DNA of 64,000 nt from Phytophthora hibernalis (lineage: Eukaryota; Oomycota; Peronosporomycetes; Peronosporales; Peronosporaceae): the NCBI GenBank assembly GCA_012656075.1, contig JAAKBF010000010.1, positions 248,001-312,000 of the forward strand, given 5' to 3'. Both the position numbers and the translations under genes were made by a program. Below are positions 48,361 through 58,567 of the stretch, piece by piece (within the stretch, counting starts at the first letter, position 1; every line of letters begins with the position of its first letter). Below the pieces are notes generated by a model. That model was given only the letters and a program-made list of their open reading frames with translations. It did no database searches and had not been told where the DNA came from.

Positions 48361-49719
48361 ACTTGCTTGGTATTTGCAAGCGCTTTGATCTGTATCCCAG
48401 GGATAAGGCGTCCGAACGAGATACCTATCTCCTGTCAACACCATGCTGACTTGGTAAAACAGCAGATGATGGTCGAACTTGGCACTTGGATGTCGAATTA
48501 GAAAGTGAGACTGGCTTGAGTTAAAGCGTCGTACCTCGACAAGACAGGTTTATCATTACAAGCAAGTATCGCGATAATCACAACTTGAACGCTAGCTGAT
48601 CCGAAACGAGTATCATTTCTGGTACCGTTTGTCTGGATAGTAAATGTACTTCAGCGCAACTGGCCCCACTACTGCCAACAAGTGTGCCAAAGGCATTGTC
48701 CGTATGGTTGTTTAAAACACGATCAAACTTCTTGCTGACTGGCGTTCTCTTGTACGGTTGAGGCTACACCCCGTTAGGCAGCACCTCCATTTGCACCGGG
48801 GTGGTATTTCTGTCGATCCTCTCCTGCGGTGGACGTTATTAGCTGAAGAAAGTCGTGATGCCCTAATTGCACTGATCTATGCTCTGAGGTTAAGTTTTGA
48901 TCGAAAGCCGAAAGCAGTAATTTGTTTTACTAACCATTATTATATCTCACCTCCCACGAGATACATGGTGTTGACGCACGTTGAACGAGCGACGAAAATG
49001 ACTACAACAACGACGAACATTGGTTTTTGTTGTTGCTAAGGATTTACTAACGATCGAGCCGAGTCACAAGTCCTTTGGATGTCAAATAATACCACTTTTG
49101 TTCATGAACCCTATTGACACTTTCCCGAACTGCAGCATTCTGGACTGGTGATATATTTGAAGCGCATTTACTGTTCTCTGGACTCTACATGTAGACTATG
49201 GAGTCTGGAGACAGGATACGAAGAACGCAGTGCGGCTCCGATAATATCTGGCCTCTCTCACTCAAAAATCGACAGGCGAGGCAGCAACCATACGCCGCCT
49301 GTCTCCGATACAATATGTCGTGCTGCTTTTCAGCCATAGCTACCAAATTGAAACTCGTCGGTCGCCATATCTATCTGACCCATACATGGATTGCATTATC
49401 CCCACTCAAGTTCTCTACTAGAGAACTTTACAAATACTTTACTTTTGTAATTCTTGGACACTGTGGGTTTGGAACAATGAAAATCCGCAAAAATCCGTGG
49501 ATAATTTACGGATAAATTACCGCTCACTGCTCCGGAACAACTCGGGTGTCCGCTGCTCCAAGATTGTGCGGTTCTACTGATTGTGCGCAATACATACATG
49601 TACTCTCGAATTGTCGGTATTATAGCATCTACAAGTGCTGGAATAAGCTTGGTGTTCAGTTCACAATTCGCTTCGACAGCAGGAGGGACACCCCAATTTA
49701 TCACCTCGCAAAGAAAAAC
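48361..49719. other. Intergenic region with dispersed repeat and effector promoter
   Basis: 48480-48600 is shared with the upstream flanks of copies A and D. 49190-49390 is the direct-orientation copy of the dispersed repeat at 28.4-28.56 kb. 49590-49719 is the promoter-like region shared with the relic at 28142. No additional gene is supported. Confidence 0.5.
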
Positions 49720-50090
49720 ATGAAGCTTAGATTTTTGTTGGTGTTGGTGCTGGTCACTTTCGTTGGTTTCTCCCTCGCTCGTGCTGAAAACGCTGTTGAG
49801 GAGACCGATTCAATCCGCCCAGCGCATCACGGTCTAAACGGTAGTCAACCAAAGAAAGAGACTACATACATCGATTTATGAAATGAAGAAAGAGGGTTCT
49901 CCATTCCGGGTGTCAGCAAGCTTAAGAGACTTTTCCAGAAGAGTGGCGGGCTTACTAACAAGTCTGGTGCATTGCAGAAGGATTCCAAACTCGTCAACAG
50001 TTTGCAGAATAATTCTGAGTTCATGAAAAATGTCGAACATTTGAAGAAGCAGCCGAAGCAGTGGAGGCAATACAGAAGACCCCGTCAATG
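49720..50090 (+). pseudogene. RxLR/EER-type effector relic 3
   Basis: The start at 49720 gives a signal peptide (MKLRFLLVLVLVTFVGFSLA) and an acidic stretch, and the frame stops at TGA 49879-49881. Read on in the same frame, the next codons give N-E-E-R-G-F (49882-49899), matching the EER motif that follows RxLR in Phytophthora effectors. A helical Lys/Leu-rich mature segment continues to about 50088. No clear RxLR remains before the stop. Such proteins are normally secreted into host cells; this copy appears dead. Leader and signal region match relics 1 and 2. Confidence 0.6.
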
Positions 50091-50899
50091 AAGCCAATTT
50101 CAACAAGGTTCAAGAGGCCGTGATGAGCGGCAAAAAGCAAGGAAAATTTGAATCTACTGCTCTTTTGTCTCTCGTATATGGCTTGCTCCTTTTAGGTGGG
50201 AATACATTACCTTGCTACATTTCTTCTCATGGCATAAGGCAGTTGGGGCCGCCTGTCAATGCGGTTGTCGGCACTGTACCGTGAAGTGAAAGCGTAAGCC
50301 AGACATCGTTCCAGAACGACACAGGACATCGTTAGAAAACACAAAACAGTAAGCGACAATATTGTGCCTCACTAAAACCCGAAATTATTTGAGTAAAGGC
50401 TACTACATCTCGTTATGTTTACTACTGTACTACTACGTAGTACACCCAAGCTTTGAGATTCCTGATAATCTTGTGCGGATAGCACTAACTGTTCTGCTCG
50501 CTTTGGATGTCGTCTAACACCACTGTATCTTCGTGTAAAACAGTACTTCGAAGTACTTCAGCAATAAAACACTACTGTTCCAGTGTCTACGTTCTTGATT
50601 TTTGACTTATTGCCCCTTTACTGGTACAGCTCAGTTACTATATGACGCGTAGGTTCTGCAAGGAGAGGGGGTACTTCGTAGTATCGGTTGCTGTAACCAA
50701 CAGCTCCCGCGGAGTCTGGTATCTACATCGAATTTGTTGTCCACGACGTTCATTATTATTTGAAACGAATTTACAATAAACATTCGCTTCACAAAAAAAC
50801 TTATGGCTGCATCGAGTTATCGCCATTGTAGATGAACAAAGCAATCCGAACGAGATATTCTTTCGAATAACAACGACTGTCTCCGTTGTACTCGCTACT
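50091..50899. other. Spacer downstream of polycystin copy D, duplicated at 30.65-30.87 kb
   Basis: No gene is visible. 50489-50720 aligns with 30650-30870 in the same orientation. GTACTACGTAGTAC-like and GTACTTCGAAGTACTTC short palindromes occur at 50430-50445 and 50540-50560. Confidence 0.5.
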
Positions 50900-53098
50900 T
50901 CACTCTGTTAGCTTCATCATCTGCTCGATCAGTACATCCAGCTTCCGTTCGAGGGTGTCCATGCGAGCGATCAGATTGTTCATGTCTGGACTTCCAACTT
51001 CATTGTCCGACAAGTGACGGCTGGAATTCTGTGCTGGTGAGTAGCTCATGGCCTCTTGAATACCCCTCCTGAGCTTTGAACTGACCGGATGTTGTCCAAC
51101 GTTGACGGTGATACAATAGGTTCATCCTTAACGGCATCCTTCTCAACTAACTCGTGAGACGACTGGTGTTGTTGCTCCGCAGCAAGATGCGTCATTGTAG
51201 CCTTGCACTCCTCTGTTGTAGCCTCAGGAAACAGTTTTTGCAATGTATTTGCCGTGATAAGTGTTTGTGAAGACCAGCCAAAAGATGGATCGCTACCTCT
51301 TGTCACATCGAGCTTAGATCGGAGCATGTCGTGCAACACAACTGGTCGGATTCTTCCCCAGAACACCACATAGTGTCGGCCGTTCCCATGGCGACAGCAC
51401 GGAATCCATAGCAGATCATTCACTCTTGCAAGCCACTGCCGGAATACGTTGTTGGCCACACGGAGAAAGACCCAGCATTTGTTCTTATCTTTCTTGGTTT
51501 TCTCTTCTTGGTAAGCATCGACGACGATGGCAAGTACAATATTCAAGAGCACAAAGTCTCCATCGCCATGTAGGCCCAGTAGTAAACGACCGAGTAGTCG
51601 ATGTCTTTAATGTTGTCGAAGTCAAAGTCGCCATAGATCATATTAATGCAGGCCTTCATTGAGCTTATGAGCGACGAGAAGTCCTGGACACGGTCGCCAA
51701 ACAGCACTGTACCACCAGCAGCAAACGCCACGAAAATGACGGCGAAGATCACTGAAAAGGTCCAAATAGAACGAACAGCGCTCGCCATCGTTCGTGTCAG
51801 GATACTCAGCCCAACATGGTCACGAAAAGTGTTGAGAGTTCGCAGCCCCAGTACTAAGACCGCCGCAGTCGCAAAAATCCTCAACAAAACGGTAAGGCTG
51901 GCGATCAACCGAAACGAATTTGTTACCGATTTCAGAGTATCACTTGCGTCGCCATCGATTTGACCTCCTTCTCCAAGACGGACGAGCTTGCGTCTGAAGT
52001 CGGAATTCATCGTGACAGCCTGCGTGACAAGCACCGTAATGTAGAACAAGTAGACAATTGGTCCCCTGAAGAAGTCGATCGCGAACCAACCGTCAGGAAA
52101 TGCCCAGACCCCAATCGCTTTTGCAGTATGCTTCGCAAATTTCATCCATTGACGCAATGAGCCTAACCGGTGCTTTTTCTCGTAAGTTCTTCCGTACGAA
52201 ATGATCGCAGGTAAGAGAATCCACGGCGAAAACCACGCAACGACAAGAACATCCAGTACAACTGTTGTAGTAGACGGGTATTGGTCCAACAGTGTTGATG
52301 TCGTCGAGGCACTTGGTTCAACGTAGCCCCCATCGTTAAAATCAAGCTGCAGTTTGGTCACTGCATATCCTGGAAGCTGTGCGTTCAGCGTGATAACAGT
52401 GATAACCAGTTGCTGTGTCGACGAATTGAGCCATTTTCCGTTGTCTTTCTTCTCGTTGAGTAGTGTAGTAGCATCAGAGTTGTTAGTGTCAAAACGGATG
52501 AGAAGTTCGTCCGTAGTAGTGCTTGAAGAATCGTAGCAAGTCGAGTAAATATCGACAAGAAACTTGGGTGTTTCACAGTCTCCAGATTTCATATAGGTCA
52601 CTTCAAAATGAACTGCACCCAGCACCTTGTTGAATGTAGCGATTCGACCCCATTGGTTTTCCGGTAGAGCAGCTCCGTTGTAGTCTGTCGTGACGAAGAC
52701 CTGGGGGTGAAAGTGTCGTTGAGCCAGTCGAAAATGTCAGGGATGGTTTCAATGTTGTAGAACTTGACAGGAGAGCCGTCCGTGATGGCATCACCTCCTG
52801 ACGTTGCGAGCGCCGAGAAAACCCCGTAGTGTTGGTGGTACATGTTGGTGGTCGGAATGTGCAGGAACATTGCAGCAACGAAGATGCTGAAGGAGATGAT
52901 GGCTAGGATGATCTTCTTCATGTCCGTTGCGTGCTTCTTGTCGTGCCACAGTACGTCAAGTGCCATTCCAACTGAAAGTGTCAGTGGCGGTGCTGCAACA
53001 GGTGAATCATTTTCACTTGCTTGGTATTTGCCAACCCGTTCACCTGTATCACAGGGATCAGGCGACAGAACGAGATACATATCTCCTGCCAACACCAT
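50900..53098 (-). CDS. Polycystin-like channel, copy D (frame-shifted)
   Basis: The most complete copy: S1 (IILAIISFSIFVAAMFLHI), TOP-like domain, S2-S6 with pore LFGDRVQDFSSLISSM, and a tail ending in a heptad-like coiled coil (MDTLERKLDVLIEQM) before TGA at 50900. The C-terminal coiled coil recalls the oligomerisation helix of PKD2. One-base losses: near 52702-52708 (an A, compared with copies B and C), A3 51553-51555 (A4 in copy C) and C4 51063-51066 (C5 in copy A). The start is taken at 53098; upstream similarity to copy A continues to 53240 and may be 5' UTR or extra coding sequence. Confidence 0.8.
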
Positions 53099-53242
53099 GT
53101 TGACTTTGGCGAAACTGCAGATGATGGTCGAACTTGACACTTGGATGTCGAATTGGAAAGTGAGACTCGCAAGTGCTCTACGTTTTCTGGCCTCAAGTGA
53201 AAACTTCGAACCTTGCCAAGGCGGGTTCATCAATAGAAGCAA

Positions 53243-53750
53243 GCATCGCGATGATCACAACTGGAAGACGAGTTGACTCAGGACTGAAACGAGTCAATCG
53301 TGTTACCAGATAATATATCAGCGGAGCTGGGCCCAACAGGTGTCGAAGGCACTGCTCGTATGCTTGCATAGAGCACGATCCACTTCTTGAGAGGCCTAGT
53401 CAGTTTGGCACTCGTTTCGAGGATAAGTCGCGCGTTCAGAGCGTTGATTTGTATTGCTGTCGGCTATACCTCATTCTTACATGAAGTGTTCCAAGTGAAG
53501 TAGCATTCTTCTTGTAGCACTGCCGGATAATTTCGCGAATCGAAACCAGTCACGATGAACTCTCTCTCTCTCGTGCAAATATAATGGAAGGAGATGTGAA
53601 CCAGGGTGTTTCATGAACACAAAGTAAACACTACAAAATTGGCCACCAAGGTCTTTCTACAAACTAATAACTCCATGACGAGAGCATATCCACACTTTGT
53701 TCACTCATTCTTCACGAAGTCTCTATAATATTCACATTCATCTACAGTAC
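53243..53750. other. Spacer between copy D and the secreted protein gene
   Basis: No supported gene. CTCTCTCTCTC microsatellite-like tract near 53560. It holds the 5' flank of copy D and the 3' flank of the secreted-protein gene, both minus-strand. Confidence 0.35.
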
Positions 53751-55465
53751 TCAACTCACATTTAGCATTGTGGTAAGCTCGAGCTTGCCACCTTGGGTTG
53801 TTCGCGGGATCCAGAGCAGGAGAGACCCTCCTCCAGTTCCTGGGATGCCCAGGAAACCAGCCCGCCACCGATCTAGGTACAGCGTTTTACCCCCAAGCTT
53901 TGTCACATTCGAGACCCAAGTGACACTAGTACCAGCCTCGACCTTGACCTCGTCGATCTCGTTGCCCCCTGACATGATGTTTACTTTAACGTCTTCAGTG
54001 TCAGAGCTCTTGAAAGTGATGGTAACAGTGCCGTCGCCGCTCTTGGCCCAGTTGCCAACACTATTGTTGAAAGCCTTTCCGACTGTTGATAGTGACAAAG
54101 CCTTTTCAGCGGAGCCGTCATCGACTTCACCGACAAACTCCGTGGGTCTGCAAATGCTCTGAAAAACTCCGACACCACACCAGCAATGTTCGTGGGGTCC
54201 CAAACTGCCGCAAACATTATGCTTTTGTCCGAAATACTGTAAGCATACTCTTCAGCTGAGAGAAACGTGCCGTTGTCGCTCGTTCCGGAGCTGATGAGAT
54301 CATCCACGATACCCCCGAACGTCTTGCGGAGAGTATCCCGCGTAGTGTACGCAGTCGTCTCGTCGGATTCGGCGATCAGTTGCTCCATGCAGTTGTTCGT
54401 CACTATCGGGATTTCGTACAGCATGAGGTTCGAATCGTACATTTTCATGCGGATGTCAGCTTCAGAAATGCTCGGGTTTTCGTTGCGCATGTTAGCTATC
54501 GTGAGCCACACGCGGTCTGTAAGGCGCTTCATGTCCTCACCGCATGTTGAGTTCGACTCCAGGGCGAACTGCAGTGAGGTGATTTCGTTCGCACTCAGAT
54601 CTTCGATGGCGTCGTCTAACGTGATGTTTTTCATGAATGTTATGAACGATTCCCAGCCGGAAGTGATAGCTTCCTTGTAGGTCACGATTTCCTTCAAGAA
54701 CAGCTCGATGGTGTTGGTGACTCGATCTGAAATCTTCATTCCTTTCGAGACCTTGATTCCGAGACAACTCATTATAGTAATCGGTAAATCGAACACCACG
54801 TTGTCCGTCTGGTACAACATGGTCATCAACTGGTCTGTCGTGGTCTGCGGGTCAGTGACTTGAACGGTTCTCACGTATTTGGTGAGGGCCCTGACCAAGT
54901 TCGCGACCTCTTTGCCACATTGGAACGCAATTTGAACTCCTTTCGCCATGTTGGAAAACGCGCCGTACGCTCCAAATGTAGCGACAGACAGAGCGGATCG
55001 GGCAATGGACGACACCTTCGACAGCATTTCAAGCGTACAATCATCGTTTTGCCGGATACATTGCATCCCGCACTCGACGGGGTACTCCAATGGACACTGA
55101 GCCCAACAAGTTCCCAACTTGTAGTCGAAGCCTATGGGACATACGTTTGCCACGTGTGTTTCACGATAGCACGCCATGTCGACTCCAGCGCTGAAGCCTG
55201 GACCGACCCAATTAATGTAGGTCGACTTTACGGTGCTGATGTTGGCTGATAACTTCAAGTCCACGAGCTCAGAGCTCTCCGACGAGTCATCATCATAGTC
55301 GTCGTCGCTGTCGTCTGAGTCGGAATCAGGATCCTCAATGGACATCACAACTGAAGGTGACGGGGACGGTGTTGGTGTGATACCATCCTCGAACGTGAAC
55401 GTTTGGGCCGCAACAGAAGCGATCAGCGTAACCAGCACCGAGACAAACCAAAGAAGCTTGATCAT
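53751..55465 (-). CDS. Large secreted protein, oomycete-type (frame-shifted near the end)
   Basis: The start at 55465 gives a 20-residue signal peptide (MIKLLWFVSVLVTLIASVAA). After it come a Pro/Ser/Thr stretch, an acidic Asp/Ser run (residues about 45-65), a cysteine cluster at 100-145 (including C-W-A-Q-C and C-G-M-Q-C-I), and a long helical region to about residue 440. One base is missing at G3 54144-54146. Adding it joins the first block of 494 codons to a beta-rich C-terminal domain (53751-54145) with GDGTVTITF, like small secreted sugar-binding or toxin-like modules seen in oomycetes, giving about 570 residues. I do not recognise a defined family; the function is unknown. No RxLR or LFLAK motif is present. 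Confidence 0.7.
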
Positions 55466-56014
55466 CTTGAGTGACGCGATGCGGGCACAGAGTTCCGCTG
55501 GTTCTGTTTGTGGCTGCCTGTCAAATAATTAATGGGCTCCTGAGGCCCGACCTTGCTTTCTGCGCGGTGTTATTAATAACTGTATCCCATCAGGTTTTGG
55601 TTTTGTGTTCGAATCTCGTTGAATCTAAAGCAAAGCCCGATGAAAAAGGCAAATCGTAGCGATGGCCTGGTGTCTGAAGTTCACTGAACACGACACGAAC
55701 GGAAACCACACAAAGTCCGCAGCGAGCTTGAATCTTGAACCAACACGGAGATTAACAGCGATTAATGCGGAGATTAAAGTGCGGAAACGTCATATCTAAT
55801 CTATGACGTGATCGTAGTTACAACTCCACGAACGACCGCACAAGTCTCGGAGCATCCTCAAGTATTGATCACTGCTCATCAATTACAGTTCCATCACCTT
55901 TTGGGAATTGTTATCCTGCGGCCAATTTTGTCGCGCTCGCTGTGTTCATGAAACGCCTTCCCTTGGCCACTCCTCCTTCCGTGTTGGTGATTTATTTTTG
56001 TCGCGAGAGAGTTC
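55466..56014. other. Divergent promoter region
   Basis: About 550 bases between the starts of the secreted-protein gene (minus) and the TTC23-like gene (plus). No coding potential supported on either strand. Confidence 0.5.
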
Positions 56015-58492
56015 ATGGTGACTGGTTCTGCCTGCCAACGTGCTGGCCGAATGCCGTTGGCACTAACATCGACCATCGCATGTGACGACATTCCTCTCGT
56101 GTCTCCGCAGAGAAATCCTTCAGCTGTGCTACAAGAAGACTGTTTCACTGGGAATACCTCATGGTACAAGTATCCAGCTCGACGACTGCAAGACGCCCTA
56201 CAAGAATGTGCAGAGCTTGACCGAGAGTTGAAAGTGCTAGAGACATCGGGTCACACGCGCGTTGGAGCCTTCGCGAAACCTTTGGCGGTGAAGCCGAAAG
56301 TCGAGTCCAAGAGTACGATATTGAGTCCTCCGGTTCAGGATGATCTGAAGAAACCCAACGACGATGAAGCCTCCTCGGACCCTTTCATTAACCAGTTCTA
56401 CGATGATCAAGGCCAGACAATTTCCGAGCAGCTACTTCGGGGTCGCATGCGTGTGTTGGCGTTGGTCAAGTTGGTCCACGGACAGCACAGTACAAGGAAA
56501 GCTCATGCAGAGCTTGAATTGGGCGAGGCCTATGCGAGGCTAAACCTCTGAAACAGGCCGAGGTGCACGCTTCATGCGCTGCCAATCTACTTCGTGAGAT
56601 TGAGGTCGAGGCACGGAAGGAGCGTGACGCTACCATCACTAAGACTAGAACGGGACAAAAAGACAACGGGAAGCTGCTGCAGCTTGCACTCGAGTTTTTC
56701 TATGCGGCGCAATGCGACGAAGCAGCACGAGGTCGTGTCGTGGCAGAAGAACTGTTAGCGTACCTTCACCGAGATGCAGAAGCCAGCTCTCGCAACCAAC
56801 TTCTGGCTGCCGTTTTTGAGCGGGGTGTCCTAGAAAATGCCTTCGGCTCTGAGCAAGCTTTGCACTGGCAGCAATTGTTGCTACGACTGGAAGCCCAAAG
56901 TGAGCCACTGCATCAACATCTCACATTCGTTGCAGCTCGATTGCCTCCGGGGTTGCGCAGATGCTGAATGCGTTGTTCACTTCGCTTGACACAGCGGAAG
57001 ATGGCATCGTACCATTTCATACCTTTCTTGATCGACTTCAAACGGCTAGCTCGGATTTCAGCAACCGCAAATCCTCTGCTGCCACTTTTCTTCAGGACCT
57101 CTGCGTCGCGCTGCAGCGTGTACTCAATCGAGTCGGCTACCATTCGATCACGTGGGCTGAAGTTCTAACGCATGGCGCAAATGGTAATATCAAACTCCCC
57201 ACCAACGATGAAGACTCCAGATTCGACGATGACAGTCCTATGGCGTTGCTAGCTCGAGTCAAGTTGTTGCTGAGTCGTGTGTATCTTCGTCGAGGACAAC
57301 TTGAGGAAGCCGTGCGCTATGCACAAGAGGCGATCGTAGAACGGGAACAAATTGACGCAGACAGCTCTGAGTTGGTCTCGTTTTATCTTGTAGCGGCTGA
57401 GTCGCTTGCAAGACGTGGACGTCAACTCCGAGTTCTCGGTCAGCAAGCACGTCGCGATCGTGCCGAGCGCTGGTTACAATCGACGGAGGGTTCTCGACGG
57501 ATTCGATCGCGCACCTTGGAAGAGGTTGAGCTTGCAAGTGGCAGTGGGGCCCCATTGCTATCAAAGAAAGAGGCGGAAGCACGAGCTAGGACTGTGTTGC
57601 TGCAAGAACTCACGGTCTCACCTCCTCCACCCTCTCTCAGCAATAAAAATGCCGGAAATGACTATGAGGCCTCTGCTCGTGCTGCAATGGACGACGCCTT
57701 AGAATTATGCAGCAAAGCGTGGGAGCTTCAGGAACGTCACTTTGGCCGTGGCCATGTCACCATTGTAGCTGTGCATGTAAGCCTCGCTCAGGTTCATCTT
57801 CTTCGAAGTGGAGTTGAGGATCGGTTAGGCCCTGAAGACGCAAAAGAAGCAGCAAACGAGGCAATACGCTGCTTCGTGGCGGCCATCAACATCTATGAGA
57901 ACGCATGCGGTGGGCCTGTACCAGCATCAGCATTTCTTCATCTCGAACTCGCCAAGTTGTACCAACAGGACGAAAACAAACTGGACAAGGCACGAGCCGA
58001 GTTTCAGCTCGTGGGGCGCTTTTTGCTTCATTCTCCAGTGAATTCGCTGGGTCAGAAAGCACCAAACGCGAATGCTCCGCGTTGGCATTGGATGCATTCC
58101 GTCAATGGCTCACACTCAGCCGCAGTAGTTCTTGGAATTCAAACATCTCACTTGAGGATCAGCGAGTGGTGCTGGCTGAAATGTACACAGTCAGCGTGAA
58201 CGGGTACGGCGAATTTTCTCTGGAGGCATGCGAGTGTGCTGGGGGGCTCGCTCGAATGCTGCAGCGAATCGCGACATCAAAAGAATCGCCACAAAACGAG
58301 AGTCAAGACAAGTTGCGTGTTGCTGTCAAGCTGCTAAGATCTGCGAGTTACATTTCTGAAGGTTTGTTGGGCGCCAATGATCGTCGCTCAAGAAAGTTTC
58401 GCAAAGATGCGATCGAGATGGAATCCCAGCTCCAAGCGACTGCTTCAGGTGACCAAGACGATGGTGGGGGCCACGAATGGCTTGTTATATAA
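56015..58492 (+). CDS. TPR protein, TTC23-like (frame-shifted)
   Basis: Helical TPR-like repeats dominate. The block near residue 150 (ALVKLVHGQHS, then AELELGEAYARL) resembles the start of TTC23/TTC23L, ciliary proteins linked to the EvC zone. Later repeats include LLSRVYLRRGQLEEAVRYAQEA (57270-57330), HVSLAQVHLLRSG and LHLELAKLYQQDENKLDKA. One-base losses at 56545-56550 (C2), G4 56949-56952 and the T5 run 58020-58024 break the frame. Restoring each gives about 826 residues ending at 58492. No introns are needed. The TTC23 assignment rests on a short motif and repeat layout, so another TPR family is possible. The neighbour, in convergent orientation 75 bp away, is an axonemal dynein. Confidence 0.55.
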
Positions 58493-58567
58493 GAACAGAC
58501 TCAATCGCAAACAGGTTTACAGCATTAAAAAATATCACATGCTCTACAAATGCGTACCGTCCCAGTT

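Noticed and set aside
44661..51555. Programmed frameshifting in the polycystin genes
   Set aside because: No slippery heptamer plus structure was seen, breaks differ in place among copies, and the same type of break occurs in unrelated genes.
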